Below are positions 8,592 through 17,323 of a DNA stretch of 64,000 bases, in pieces. The notes below the pieces were generated by a model. The model was not told where the DNA came from and made no database searches. It saw nothing but the letters and a program-made list of their open reading frames with translations. Source of the DNA: Benzoatithermus sp963720725 (GTDB lineage Bacteria > Pseudomonadota > Alphaproteobacteria > Geminicoccales > Geminicoccaceae); NCBI GenBank assembly GCA_963720725.1, contig CAVRGN010000003.1, positions 744,001-808,000 of the forward strand. The letters run 5' to 3'. A program made the position numbers and the translations under genes. Positions within the stretch are counted from its first letter, which is position 1. Each line of letters opens with the position of its first letter.

Positions 8592-8930
8592 TCATGCCGG
8601 CTCGCCACCCTTCGGTCCCCAGAACACGACCCAGGTGGCGAAGTCGGAGTCGAACTCCTCGAACCGGTGCGACACGCCGGCCTCGACGAAGATGACGTCG
8701 CCCGGAGCGAACGGACGCCGCGAATCCCCCTTCACGAACGCGCCACGACCGGAGATCACGATGTACAGCTCGTCCTGGTCGTGCGGCATCTGGGGATCAT
8801 GCGGCGGGCGGGGTGCGTAGATGCCGACCCGCATGCTGCCGTGGCGGATCGGATAGGCGACGCGCTTGCCGTCCGGGCTCGCCTCCAGCTCGGCCATGAT
8901 CCGGTCCAGCGGTACCAGCCACTCCTGCAT
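8592..8930 (-). CDS. cupin domain-containing protein
   Basis: 112 residues from ATG 8930, preferred over an ATG 27 bases upstream because gaggaggggg lies directly before it. It is a single cupin barrel. The metal-site motif DPQMPHDQDELYIVISGRG carries His, two acidic residues and a conserved Gly. The second motif is PGDVIFVEAGVSHRFEEF with its His. The fold usually binds one metal ion; function ranges from isomerase to sensor. The upstream neighbour is an SDR reductase on the same strand. No specific substrate can be named. Confidence 0.8.
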   Translation of the reverse strand: MQEWLVPLDRIMAELEASPDGKRVAYPIRHGSMRVGIYAPRPPHDPQMPHDQDELYIVISGRGAFVKGDSRRPFAPGDVIFVEAGVSHRFEEFDSDFATWVVFWGPKGGEPA

Positions 8931-8984
8931 CGCCCCCTCCTCGCGCTGTCTTGCCATCCGGTGGCTCGGGAGCGCTCGGTCCGC

Positions 8985-9746
8985 TCAATCGAGTTGCGGC
9001 GCTCCGGGCGTCAGCCAGCCTAGTTGCTGGCCGCTGTCCAGCGTGATCAGCTGCCCGGTCATAGATGGGCTCGCGACGATGAAGCGGAGCGCATTGGCGA
9101 TCTCGCCGGGATCGGTCGGGCGCCGAAGCGGGGTCGCGCGGACCAGCTCGTCGAACCGCGCCTGGTCCATGCCGGGTGCCGGCAGCACCGGTCCCGGCCC
9201 GATCGCGTTCACCCGCACCCGCGGCGCCAGCTCGCGCGCCAACACCTGGGTGGCACCCCAAAGAGCCATTCTGGAGATGGTGTAGGACAGGAAGTTGGGG
9301 GTTGGGTTGAGCACCCGCTGGTCGAGTATGTTGACGATCAGTCCCTCTCGACCCACCGGGAGCTGGGCGACGAACGCCTGGCTGAGCACGATGGGTGCGC
9401 GCAGGTTGGTCTCGAGGTGGAGATCCCAGCTGCGCCGGTCGGCCGTGGCCAGGCGGTCGAGCTGGAACACCGATGCGTTGTTGACCAGGAGGGTCAGGGG
9501 CCCGAGCCGGTCGATGGCCGCGGCGACGACGGCCGATACCTCCTGTTCACGCGCAAGATCGGCGCGGACCACGGCGACACGGCGACCGAGGCCCTCGAGC
9601 TCGCGGGCCAGCGCCTGCGCCGCCGGCAGCGATGCGTGGCAATGCAGCGCGATGTCGAAGCCGTCATGGGCCATCGCACGGGCCATGGCGGCACCCAGCC
9701 GCTTGGCGCCGCCGGTGATCAGCGCCGCGCCGACGCGTTCGGCCAT
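8985..9746 (-). CDS. FolM/pteridine-reductase-like SDR oxidoreductase
   Basis: 253 residues from the ATG at 9746, which follows ggggaaga; a longer frame upstream lacks family sequence. The dinucleotide motif is TGGAKRLG, the TGxxxRxG form typical of pteridine reductase PTR1 and FolM rather than TGxxxGxG. Other matches are LVNNASVF near residue 85, the catalytic YTISRMALW (Tyr, with Arg where Lys is usual in SDRs) near 150, and a C-terminal TLDSGQQLGW. A reductase of dihydromonapterin or dihydropteridine is the likeliest role. The YxxxR active-site variant is worth noting; whether it is catalytically competent is unclear. Confidence 0.78.
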   Translation of the reverse strand: MAERVGAALITGGAKRLGAAMARAMAHDGFDIALHCHASLPAAQALARELEGLGRRVAVVRADLAREQEVSAVVAAAIDRLGPLTLLVNNASVFQLDRLATADRRSWDLHLETNLRAPIVLSQAFVAQLPVGREGLIVNILDQRVLNPTPNFLSYTISRMALWGATQVLARELAPRVRVNAIGPGPVLPAPGMDQARFDELVRATPLRRPTDPGEIANALRFIVASPSMTGQLITLDSGQQLGWLTPGAPQLD

Positions 9747-9895
9747 GCCATTCTTCCCCGTGGTTCGCGCGCAATACGCTGGCCATAGCATGCCGGATCT
9801 GGCGGCCGCCGGCCAACTGCGAACTGGCGGCGCCGGCGCCACTGTGTTTCATCTGGCCGCCAGCATACGGATCGAGCGGCGGGGTGGCGGTGACG

Positions 9896-10621
9896 ATGGA
9901 TTGGCGCATGATCGGCACGGTGACCGTGGCGGCGCTCGCGTTCGGCGCCGGCGCGCCGGTGCTGGCACAGCAGATCGAGATCCCGTTCGAGCTCGAGGAC
10001 CTGTCGCTGACCGAGGCCGAGGCCCGGCTGGGCTTCATCGAGGAGCGCCTCGACGATGGGCGGCGCACCGCTCAGGTCTGGCAGTATGGCTGGACCGGGG
10101 CGTTCGCGGTCGGCCTCGTCTCCAGCACCGCGCAGGCCGTGCTCGCCGACGATGGCGACGAGCGCGTCTATCAGATCGTCGGAGCCGTGAAGTCGGCCGG
10201 CGCGCTCGGCCAGATGCTGACCGATCCCCTGCCGGCGCGGCTCGGCGCCGATCCGGTGCGGGCGGTGCCCGCCGATTCCGCCGAGGGCCGCCTGCAACGC
10301 CTGGCGGTCGGCGAACGGCAGCTGGTCGAGAACGCCGCGCGCGCGGAAAGCCGCTACAGTTGGCGGCGCCATCTCGAGGGCGTCACCACCAACCTGATCG
10401 GCGGTGGGGTCATCTACGCCCTGGGCGACAGCACCGACGCACTGGTCTCCACGCTGTCGGGCATCCTGGTCGGCGAGCTGCAGATCTGGTCGCAGCCCTG
10501 GCGCGCCACCTCGGATCTCGGGGACTACCGCAACGCGTTCCCGTCGACCATGGCCTCGCGGGGCATCGAGTGGCAGCTGCGGCCGACCCTGCACGGCGTC
10601 GAGGTCGCCTTCCGCTTCTAG
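9896..10621 (+). CDS. exported hypothetical protein
   Basis: About 241 residues. A hydrophobic N-terminal segment (MIGTVTVAALAFGAGAPVLA followed by QQ) looks like a signal peptide with cleavage after VLA-Q. The mature part has a Glu/Arg-rich helix early, then two weakly hydrophobic stretches around VGLVSSTAQAVLADDG and NLIGGGVIYALGDSTDAL, and ends in ...VEVAFRF, a terminal Phe preceded by alternating hydrophobics as in outer-membrane proteins. I do not recognise the family. GTG at 9884 is an alternative start. It is divergent from the FolM-like gene. Confidence 0.6.
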   Translation: MDWRMIGTVTVAALAFGAGAPVLAQQIEIPFELEDLSLTEAEARLGFIEERLDDGRRTAQVWQYGWTGAFAVGLVSSTAQAVLADDGDERVYQIVGAVKSAGALGQMLTDPLPARLGADPVRAVPADSAEGRLQRLAVGERQLVENAARAESRYSWRRHLEGVTTNLIGGGVIYALGDSTDALVSTLSGILVGELQIWSQPWRATSDLGDYRNAFPSTMASRGIEWQLRPTLHGVEVAFRF

Positions 10622-10699
10622 AGATCCGAGGAGCCGGTCCGGCACCGGTCGGGACGCAGCAGCGGCTGAGACCGCAGCGGCAGCGGCAGGCCAAAAAGG

Positions 10700-12277
10700 T
10701 CAGAAGCTCAGCTGCTTGGCATGCAGCACGTGCGGCAGGGCGCAGACCTGGGCCAGGATCTGCTCGGAGATCGGCGCGTCGATCTCGACCAGTGCGATCG
10801 CGTCGCCGCCGGGCTTCTCGCGGCCGAGGTGGAAGGTGGCGATGTTGATCTGCGCATCGCCCAGGATCTGGCCGAGCGCCCCGATCAGGCCGGGCCGGTC
10901 CTGGTTGCGGACATAGAGCATGTGCGGGCCCAGCCGCGCCTCGATCGGGATGCCGCGGATCGATACCAGGCGCGGCTCGGAATCCTGGAACAGCGTGCCG
11001 CAGACCGCGCGCGGGCCGCGCTCGGTGACCACCTCGACGGTCACCAGCGTCTGGTAGTCGCGCACGCTCTCGCTGGTCACCACCCGCACGTCGATGTTGC
11101 GCTGCTTGGCCAGCGCCGGGGCGTTGACCATGTTGACGCTCGCGAGCTGCGGCCGCAGCAGGCCGGTGAGCACCACCTGGGTCAGCGGCCGGGTGTTGAG
11201 CGAGGCGGCATGGCCGGCATAGCTGACGGTCACGGCACCCAGGCCGGTCTCGGTCAGCTGACCCGCGAACGAGCCCAGCTGCTCGGCGAGCTTCATGTAG
11301 GGCCGCAGCCGCGGCGCCTCCTCGGCGGTGACCGAGGGCATGTTCAGCGCGTTCACGATCGCGCCGCTGGTCAGGTAGTCGCTGATCTGCTCGGCCACCT
11401 GCAGCGCCACGTTCTCCTGCGCCTCGCCGGTCGAGGCGCCGAGATGCGGGGTCACCACCACCTCGTCCAGCCCGAACAGCGGCGATTCCCTGGCCGGCTC
11501 GACCGCGAACACGTCGAACGCGGCACCGGCGACGTGACCGTCGCGGATCAGGTCGGCCACCGCCTGCTCGTCGACGAGGCCGCCGCGCGCACAATTGACC
11601 AGGCGCACGCCGGGCCGGGTCTGCATCAGGTTCTCGCGCGAGAGCACGTTGCGCGTCTGCTCGGTGAGCGGCGTGTGCAGGGTGATGAAGTCGGCGCGGG
11701 CGAGCAGGACGTCGAGATCGACCTTCTCCACGCCCAGGTCGCGCGCGCGCTCGGGCGAGAGGAACGGATCGTAGGCGATCACCCGCATCTTCAGGCCCTG
11801 CGCGCGGTCGGCCACGATCGAGCCGATATTGCCGCAGCCGATCAGCCCCAGCACCTTGCCCATGAGCTCCACACCCATGAACCGGTTCTTCTCCCACTTG
11901 CCCGCCCGGGTCGAGCGGTCGGCGGCGGGGATCTGACGGGCGAGCGCCAGCATCAGCGAGATCGCATGCTCGGCGGTGGTCACCGAATTGCCGAACGGCG
12001 TGTTCATCACCACCACGCCGCGCTGGGTCGCCGTCTCGACGTCGATGTTGTCGACGCCGATCCCGGCGCGGCCCACGACCTTGAGCCGCGGTGCCGCGGC
12101 CAGGACCTCGGCGGTGACCTTGGTGGCGGAGCGGACGGCCAGGCCGTCGAATTCCCCGACGACGGCCAGGAGTTCGGCCGGCTTCATGCCGATGCGCGTC
12201 TCGACCTCGAGGCCGCGCTCCTTGAAGATGGCCTCGGCGGCCGGGCTCAGCTGGTCGGCGATCAGCACCCTGGGCAT
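10700..12277 (-). CDS. serA: D-3-phosphoglycerate dehydrogenase
   Basis: 525 residues, the long form of SerA. The N-terminal substrate domain contains GRAGIGVDNID. The Rossmann NAD site is GKVLGLIGCGNIGSIVADRA near residue 145. The catalytic Arg region is LVNCARGGLVDE and the catalytic His lies in TPHLGASTGEAQ near 278. An ASB-type regulatory domain follows, and a C-terminal ACT domain (about 450-525) begins near LYVRNQDRPGLIGALGQILG. It oxidises 3-phosphoglycerate, the first step of serine synthesis, probably with serine feedback through ACT. It lies 31 bases downstream of serC in one operon. The sequence is intact. Confidence 0.95.
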   Translation of the reverse strand: MPRVLIADQLSPAAEAIFKERGLEVETRIGMKPAELLAVVGEFDGLAVRSATKVTAEVLAAAPRLKVVGRAGIGVDNIDVETATQRGVVVMNTPFGNSVTTAEHAISLMLALARQIPAADRSTRAGKWEKNRFMGVELMGKVLGLIGCGNIGSIVADRAQGLKMRVIAYDPFLSPERARDLGVEKVDLDVLLARADFITLHTPLTEQTRNVLSRENLMQTRPGVRLVNCARGGLVDEQAVADLIRDGHVAGAAFDVFAVEPARESPLFGLDEVVVTPHLGASTGEAQENVALQVAEQISDYLTSGAIVNALNMPSVTAEEAPRLRPYMKLAEQLGSFAGQLTETGLGAVTVSYAGHAASLNTRPLTQVVLTGLLRPQLASVNMVNAPALAKQRNIDVRVVTSESVRDYQTLVTVEVVTERGPRAVCGTLFQDSEPRLVSIRGIPIEARLGPHMLYVRNQDRPGLIGALGQILGDAQINIATFHLGREKPGGDAIALVEIDAPISEQILAQVCALPHVLHAKQLSF

Positions 12278-12308
12278 GACGTCTCCGCGGAGTGGTGGGG
12301 GGCCGGCG

Positions 12309-13469
12309 CTAGGCCAGGCGCGCGCGTGTTTCGGAGAAGGCCCAGTCGAGCCAGGGCAGCAGGGCCTCGACGTCGGCCGTCTCGACGGTGGCCCCGCACC
12401 AGATCCGCAGGCCCGCCGGGGCGTCGCGATAGCTCTGGATGTCGTAGGCGACCTTCTGCTCGGCGAGCAGCCTGGTCATGTCCTTGACGAAGGCCTGCTG
12501 GCCCGCCCCGTCCAGGGCGGAGAACGCGGCATCGACGATGGCGAGACAGACCGAGGTCGGCGAGCGGAGCTCCGGGCGCGCCGCCAGGAAGGCCGCCCAG
12601 CTGCTGCGCTCGACCCAGGCCGCGATCGCGGCGAGGCTGCGCGCGCAGCGGTCGACCAGCGCCGGCAGCCCGCCGATGCCCTCGGCCCAGCGCAGCCCGT
12701 CCAGCGCATCCTCGACCGCCAGCATCGAGGGCGTGTTGATGGTCTCGCCCTTGAAGATGCCCTCGATCAGCTTGCCGCCCTTGGTCAGCCGGAACAGCTT
12801 GGGCAGGGGCCAGGCGGGCTTGTAGGTTTCCAGCCGTGCGACCGCGCGCGGCGAGAGCACGAGCATGCCGTGCTGCGCCTCGCCGCCCAGCACCTTCTGC
12901 CACGACCAGGTCACCACATCGAGCTTGCGCCAAGGCAGGGGCATCGCGAACGCCGCCGAGGTCGCATCGCACAGGGTGAGCCCGGTCCGGTCGTCGCGGA
13001 TCCAGTCGCCGTCCGGCACCCGCACGCCCGAGGTCGTGCCGTTCCAGCAGAACACGGTGTCGCGCGCCGGATCGACGGCCCCGAGATCGGGGAGGTCCCC
13101 GTAGGCAGCCTGGAGAGCGCGCCGATCCTTGAGCCCAAGCTGCTTCTCGATGTCGGTCAGCCAACCTTCGCCGAAGCTCTCGAACGCGATCACGTCCACG
13201 CCACGCTCGCCCAGGAGGCTCCACATGGCGCACTCGAAGGCGCCGGTGTCGGAGGCGGGCAGGATGCCGATGCGATAGTCCTCGGGGACGCCCAGGATCG
13301 CGCGCGAGCGCTCGATCACCTCGACCAGCCGGCCCTTGGGTGCCGCGGCCCGGTGCGACCGTCCCACCATCGCCCCTTCCAACGCCGCCAGGGACCATCC
13401 GGGCCGCTTGGCCGTGGGGCCGGAGCCGAAATTGGGATTCCGCGGTCGCAAGGAAGGGGCCATCGTCAT
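12309..13469 (-). CDS. serC: phosphoserine aminotransferase
   Basis: 386 residues from ATG 13469 (MTMAPSLRPRNPNFGSGPTA); a second ATG two codons on is also possible. It matches the SerC subtype common in alphaproteobacteria. The N-terminal NFGSGPTAKRPGW, the cofactor loop WNGTTSGVRVPDGDWI near residue 150 and the PLP lysine in VVTWSWQKVLGGEAQHG near 200 (Lys in SWQK) are all present. The C-terminus is ...GLRIWCGATVETADVEALLPW. It converts 3-phosphohydroxypyruvate and glutamate to phosphoserine. It is first in the serC-serA operon; a hairpin sits in the leader just before the start. Confidence 0.93.
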   Translation of the reverse strand: MTMAPSLRPRNPNFGSGPTAKRPGWSLAALEGAMVGRSHRAAAPKGRLVEVIERSRAILGVPEDYRIGILPASDTGAFECAMWSLLGERGVDVIAFESFGEGWLTDIEKQLGLKDRRALQAAYGDLPDLGAVDPARDTVFCWNGTTSGVRVPDGDWIRDDRTGLTLCDATSAAFAMPLPWRKLDVVTWSWQKVLGGEAQHGMLVLSPRAVARLETYKPAWPLPKLFRLTKGGKLIEGIFKGETINTPSMLAVEDALDGLRWAEGIGGLPALVDRCARSLAAIAAWVERSSWAAFLAARPELRSPTSVCLAIVDAAFSALDGAGQQAFVKDMTRLLAEQKVAYDIQSYRDAPAGLRIWCGATVETADVEALLPWLDWAFSETRARLA

Positions 13470-13473
13470 CTCG

Positions 13474-13498
13474 CAGGGCCGAAAAAGCGCGCGGACCC
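13474..13498 (-). promoter_or_regulatory. hairpin in the serC 5' leader
   Basis: On the minus strand AGGGTC and GGCCCT can pair as six base pairs (one G-T) around a loop of about 13 bases ending in a T-tract. The 3' arm ends about 4 bases before the serC ATG, where it could mask the ribosome site. A conserved serC RNA motif upstream of serC is known in alphaproteobacteria; I cannot verify a match by eye. Confidence 0.3.
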
Positions 13499-13677
13499 TA
13501 ATCGCCCCGCGGCCCGACCGCAACGTCGCAGCGCCGCCAATGCCGTCCGGCGAAGCGGAGCGGGAACGCGGGTCCGTTGCGATCGCCGGCGAGGCCCGCG
13601 GTCCGGCGCCGGTTGCGCGGTACCACCGCCGTGCGGGCCGCGCCGTCTCGGCCGCGTCGGCGGCCGCAACCATGGCG

Positions 13678-14580
13678 TCAGGCCAAGGGGATCCATGCGC
13701 GACGGTAGGCCTGCGGGGTCGCGCCGGTAGCGCGTCGGAAGGCCCGGGTGAAGTTCGATTGCGAGGAGAAGCCGCAGGCTAGCGCCACCTGAGCGACCGG
13801 CGTCGCGCGCAACGACAGCAGCGTCTTCGCTCGTTCCAGGCGCAAGCCGCTGAGGTAGCGGTGCGGCGGAACACCCGTGGCGGCGGCGAAGGCGCGGCTG
13901 AAGTGGAACGGGCTCAGGCACGCCACCTCGGCGAGATCGCGAAGGCCGACATCCTCCTCGATGTGCGCCGCCATATAGTCGAGCACGCGGCGCAGCCTCC
14001 TATTGTCGAGACGCTGTCCATGGTCGCACCTCGGGCCGCTCCGGGCGTCGCTCGAATGGCGGTCGGCCAGGCAAGCGGTCAGGTCAAGGGCCAGGCCGTC
14101 GATCAGCACCGCGCCGCCAGCGCTTGGCATGCGGAGCTGGTTGAGCAGAAGACTGCCAATTCGCCGAATGCGCTCGTCATAGATGCCGCCGCGGTAGTGC
14201 ACCGCCTCCGGCCGGACGGCCGGGCCGCCGCGCCACGCCGACACTTGCGCAAACCGCTCCGGCGGGAGGTAGACGTGCAGCACCTCGTGCCACTCGGAAA
14301 TGCAGATATCCTCCTCCAGAACACCGACGGGGCAGAGCCAGACGATGCCTGGCTCGACCCGAGCATGCTGGCGCAACCGATCGCCGGTGCGGCTCACGAC
14401 GCAATCGGGATGGCACCCGGTGGCGATGCCGACCTCCATGTGCTCCGGCCGGAACGACGGCAGCTCGCCTCGCGGGTGGCGGCGATGCTCGACGGCGATC
14501 CCGCGCCACCCGGCGGCGGCCGAGGAGACCAGAGGGCCATCGGCCCCGTATTTGGTCCGTCCATGGTCCTGCAGCCACAT
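13678..14580 (-). CDS. AraC-family transcriptional regulator
   Basis: 300 residues. The N-terminal ~180 residues form a sensing domain without clear family motifs. The C-terminal ~100 residues form the double helix-turn-helix of AraC/XylS proteins: LRDLAEVACLSPFHFSRAFA followed by ATGVPPHRYLSGLRLERAK, then PVAQVALACGFSSQSNFTRA and FRRATGATPQAYR. It is divergent from the catalase-cupin-AhpD-like operon with about 120 bases between starts, and is the obvious candidate regulator of that operon. The inducer is unknown. Confidence 0.88.
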   Translation of the reverse strand: MWLQDHGRTKYGADGPLVSSAAAGWRGIAVEHRRHPRGELPSFRPEHMEVGIATGCHPDCVVSRTGDRLRQHARVEPGIVWLCPVGVLEEDICISEWHEVLHVYLPPERFAQVSAWRGGPAVRPEAVHYRGGIYDERIRRIGSLLLNQLRMPSAGGAVLIDGLALDLTACLADRHSSDARSGPRCDHGQRLDNRRLRRVLDYMAAHIEEDVGLRDLAEVACLSPFHFSRAFAAATGVPPHRYLSGLRLERAKTLLSLRATPVAQVALACGFSSQSNFTRAFRRATGATPQAYRRAWIPLA

Positions 14581-14698
14581 GGTCGTGTCCCGCTCGAAGC
14601 CGGAAGCCGGGCGAAGTATCTACCGCAAGACCGCAATATGGGAACAGACTTGCCCGAGTGGACCCGGCAATCCTTGGCCCGACCAAGGAAGGGGCAAG

Positions 14699-15691
14699 AT
14701 GCACAGTCGGACCGCCACCGCGACTTCAGCCGTGGGAACGCTCCCTGCGATCTCGGTAGGGGCGCAGCCTGCCGCCGGCCCAGTGGACCCCGCCGAACTG
14801 CCGGGACAGCTGGTGAGGGACTTCCACGGGGTGTTCGGCGAGCACCATGCACGTGCGGTGCATGCGAAGGGGGTCATCCTGCAGGGCTGGTTCACTCCGA
14901 CGGCGGAGGCGAGGATGCTTTCGGCTGCGGAACTCTTTACCCGGCCATCACCGGTGACCGTGCGCTTCTCTGACTTCACCGGCCTGCCCGACATCCCGGA
15001 CACGAGCGGCAATGCCAGTCCGCGCGGCTTCGCCATCAAGTTCCGGCTGCCGACGAGATCGGCCCTGGACATCGTCAGCCACAGTTTCAACGGTTTCCCG
15101 GTGGCTTCCGCCGCGGAGTTCAGCGAGCTCCTGCAGGCGCTGGGCCAAAGCCCGGCCGGTATGTCTCCGCCGACGGCGTTCGATACCTTCCTGGCCACTC
15201 ATCCGGCGGCCAAGGCCTTTTTCACCACCCAGAGGCCGCCGCCCGCGAGCTTCGCCACCACCGCCTTCTATGGCGTCAACGCCTTCCTCTTCAACGATGC
15301 CGCAGGCCACGCTCGGCCGGTGCGCTACCGCTTTGTGCCCGAAGCGGGCGAGCATGAGCTGGACGAGGCGACGCTGCGCACCAAGTCGACCGGCTACCTG
15401 ATGGACGAGATCCGGGCGCGGGTCGCCACGGAGCCGGTCCGGTTCCGTTGGCTGGCGCAGCTCGGCGAAGCAGGCGACAGTCTGGACGATCCCTCGGCAG
15501 CTTGGCCCGAGAGCCGGCGGCTGGAGACGCTTGGTGTCATCGCCATCGACCGGGCAGGGCCGGATACGCCGGAGGCTGATCGCGAGCTACTCTTCCTGCC
15601 GGGCTCGGTGCCGCCCGGCATCGAGCTCGCCGATCCGATGGTCGCGGTCCGCAACGCAGCCTATCCGCTGTCCTTCCATGAACGCCAGTAG
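14699..15691 (+). CDS. catalase-family peroxidase (SrpA-like)
   Basis: 330 residues from ATG 14699, chosen for its ribosome site aaggaagggg. The N-terminus (MHSRTATATSAVGTLPAISVG) could be a weak export signal. The catalase fold motifs are the distal-His region HARAVHAKGVILQGWF near residue 52, PVTVRFSDFTGLPDIPD near 85, ASPRGFAIKF near 107 and a proximal-side segment around PVRYRFVPE. At 330 residues it belongs to the short monofunctional haem-catalase-related group (SrpA, YerK) with peroxidase activity rather than the 480-plus residue catalases. It is first gene of an operon with a cupin and an AhpD-like protein. Confidence 0.85.
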   Translation: MHSRTATATSAVGTLPAISVGAQPAAGPVDPAELPGQLVRDFHGVFGEHHARAVHAKGVILQGWFTPTAEARMLSAAELFTRPSPVTVRFSDFTGLPDIPDTSGNASPRGFAIKFRLPTRSALDIVSHSFNGFPVASAAEFSELLQALGQSPAGMSPPTAFDTFLATHPAAKAFFTTQRPPPASFATTAFYGVNAFLFNDAAGHARPVRYRFVPEAGEHELDEATLRTKSTGYLMDEIRARVATEPVRFRWLAQLGEAGDSLDDPSAAWPESRRLETLGVIAIDRAGPDTPEADRELLFLPGSVPPGIELADPMVAVRNAAYPLSFHERQ

Positions 15692-16079
15692 AGCACTCGT
15701 GGTGCTGCTCTTGGCGGCCGCGCCCGCCATTGCGGCGCCGCCGGAGGAGATCGTCAGCCCGCTGGTCGGGCAGGCTCTACCCGGCGTTCCGGGCAAGCGG
15801 TTCACCGCTGTCACGGTGACCTTCCCGCCGGGCGCCCGCGCCGCACCGCACCGGCATGGCGGTGCCTTTCTCTACGCTTATGTTCTGGAGGGCAGCGTGC
15901 GCAGCAAGCTGGAGGGTGAGCCGCTCCAGGTCTATCGCGCCGGACAGGGCTGGACCGAACAGCCGGGCGCGCACCACCTGCTCACCGAAAACGCCAGCGG
16001 AACCGCGTCGGCCAAGCTGCTCGTCATCTTCGTCTCGGAGGAGGGCGAGGCCCTGAAGACGGAGGATGCCGCGCAATGA
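15678..16079 (+). CDS. exported cupin domain protein
   Basis: 133 residues. A signal peptide (LVVLLLAAAPAIAAPPE) is followed by one cupin barrel. Motif 1 is PPGARAAPHRHGGAFLYAYVLEG, with the two His and a Gly of the metal site; motif 2 is around EQPGAHHLLTENAS with its His. The start ATG lies 14 bases inside the catalase gene, so the two are translationally linked. Its presence in a peroxidase operon suggests a periplasmic role in handling oxidised small molecules. This is inference from context only. Confidence 0.8.
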   Translation: MNASRALVVLLLAAAPAIAAPPEEIVSPLVGQALPGVPGKRFTAVTVTFPPGARAAPHRHGGAFLYAYVLEGSVRSKLEGEPLQVYRAGQGWTEQPGAHHLLTENASGTASAKLLVIFVSEEGEALKTEDAAQ

Positions 16080-16525
16080 TGCGTATCGACTATCAGACGC
16101 TCGCCGCGGGCGGCATGAAGGCGCTCGTAGGCGTCTATCGATATGTCAGCGCGTGCGGGCTGCCGACGATGCTCCTCGACCTGGTCTATTTGCGCGCGTC
16201 GCAGGTCAATGGCTGCGCCTACTGCATCGACAGCCACAGCCACGACCTGCTCGGCGCCGGTGCCCCGCCCGCCAAGCTGATGCTGGTCTCGGCTTGGCGT
16301 GAGGCCGGCGCAATCTTCACCGACCGGGAGCGCGCCGCGCTGGGCTGGACCGAGGAGGTGACGCTGGTAGCGGAAACCCATGTCTCTGACGGCGCCTACG
16401 CCGCGGTCAGAGCGGAGTTCTCGGACAAGGAGGTGGCCGACCTGACCATCGCGATCGGCCTCATCAACAGCTACAACCGGATCGCCGTCAGTTTCCGCCG
16501 GGGACCCGAATCCCGGGACGGCTAG
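16076..16525 (+). CDS. carboxymuconolactone decarboxylase / AhpD-like protein
   Basis: 149 residues. It shows the AhpD-type redox motif NGCAYCIDSHSHD near residue 46 (Cys-x-x-Cys with the downstream His), followed by the helices LLGAGAPPAKLMLVSAWREA and LTIAIGLINSYNRIAVSFR typical of the CMD family (PF02627). The CxxC pair points to an alkylhydroperoxidase or disulfide reductase function rather than lactone decarboxylation. The ATG overlaps the cupin stop (ATGA). With the catalase-like gene it forms a small oxidative-stress operon. Confidence 0.88.
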   Translation: MMRIDYQTLAAGGMKALVGVYRYVSACGLPTMLLDLVYLRASQVNGCAYCIDSHSHDLLGAGAPPAKLMLVSAWREAGAIFTDRERAALGWTEEVTLVAETHVSDGAYAAVRAEFSDKEVADLTIAIGLINSYNRIAVSFRRGPESRDG

Positions 16526-16534
16526 GTCGCCCGC

Positions 16535-17323
16535 TCAGTCGTGGCGGTGCTCCAGGGCTACGCGCAAGGCGGCGATTTCGGAGCGAATCGCTGCGAACTC
16601 TCCGGTCCTCGCCGCCGGCTGGTCGGCATGGTCGCGGCCGACGAAGAAGCTCGCGAAGCTGGCGGTGATGTAGCCGAACACCGCAAGGCCGTAGAGCGAG
16701 AGCAACAGGCACAAGAGCCGGCCTTCGGGCGTCTGCGGCCAGTAGGCCGAGCCCATGGTGCTCACCAGCATGGCGGTCCACCATAGCGCGTCCCAAAAGC
16801 CCTCAAAACCGCCGGCGACCGCCGTCGCAGGCTCGAAGGCCAGCATGCCACCCGCTCCCAACAGCGTGACCAGCATGGTCAGGACCAGGACATAGCCGAG
16901 GCCGCGGCGCCGCATCATGGCGCGGAGCGCGCCCATGGTGCGGTTGGCGGTGCCGATGATACGGACAAGGCGCAGGCTGCGCGCGGCCCGCGCAACGCGC
17001 AGCACCCGCAAGGCCCCGACCAGGCGTAAGGCCGGCGCGAGCAGCGCCAGCGCCGTGAGCCAGTTCCGGCGCAGGAAACGGCCCTTGGCCGGAGCCAGGG
17101 TGAACCGCAGCGCGAACTCGGCGATGAAGACGACCCAGATCGCGGTGCCGAAGGTCTCGAGGAAGCCCGCGGCACCCCAGATCAGCTCCGCCAGGACCAG
17201 CAGCAGCCAGGCAAGGCTCAAGACGAGCATCGGCGTCTCGAGCCAGCTCTCGAGCCGCCGCAACACCCGCCAGCGCTCGACGGCACTGCCGCTTCCCGCC
17301 CGGAGGTTTGCCTGTGCCGTCAT
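16535..17323 (-). CDS. voltage-gated-type ion channel (ion transporter) protein
   Basis: 262 residues from ATG 17323, preceded by ggcgga. Hydrophobic helices S1-S4-like lie between residues 30 and 130; the fourth has a repeated Arg pattern (LRVLRVARAARSLRLVRII), as in voltage sensors. The pore region is WWTAMLVSTMGSAYWPQTPEGR near 195, where TMGSAYWP replaces the K+ filter TVGYGD. A C-terminal coiled-coil-like tail follows (EFAAIRSEIAALRVALEHR). The reading frame is open into the upstream PQQ dehydrogenase owing to a one-base shift there, but the two are separate proteins. Confidence 0.8.
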   Translation of the reverse strand: MTAQANLRAGSGSAVERWRVLRRLESWLETPMLVLSLAWLLLVLAELIWGAAGFLETFGTAIWVVFIAEFALRFTLAPAKGRFLRRNWLTALALLAPALRLVGALRVLRVARAARSLRLVRIIGTANRTMGALRAMMRRRGLGYVLVLTMLVTLLGAGGMLAFEPATAVAGGFEGFWDALWWTAMLVSTMGSAYWPQTPEGRLLCLLLSLYGLAVFGYITASFASFFVGRDHADQPAARTGEFAAIRSEIAALRVALEHRHD

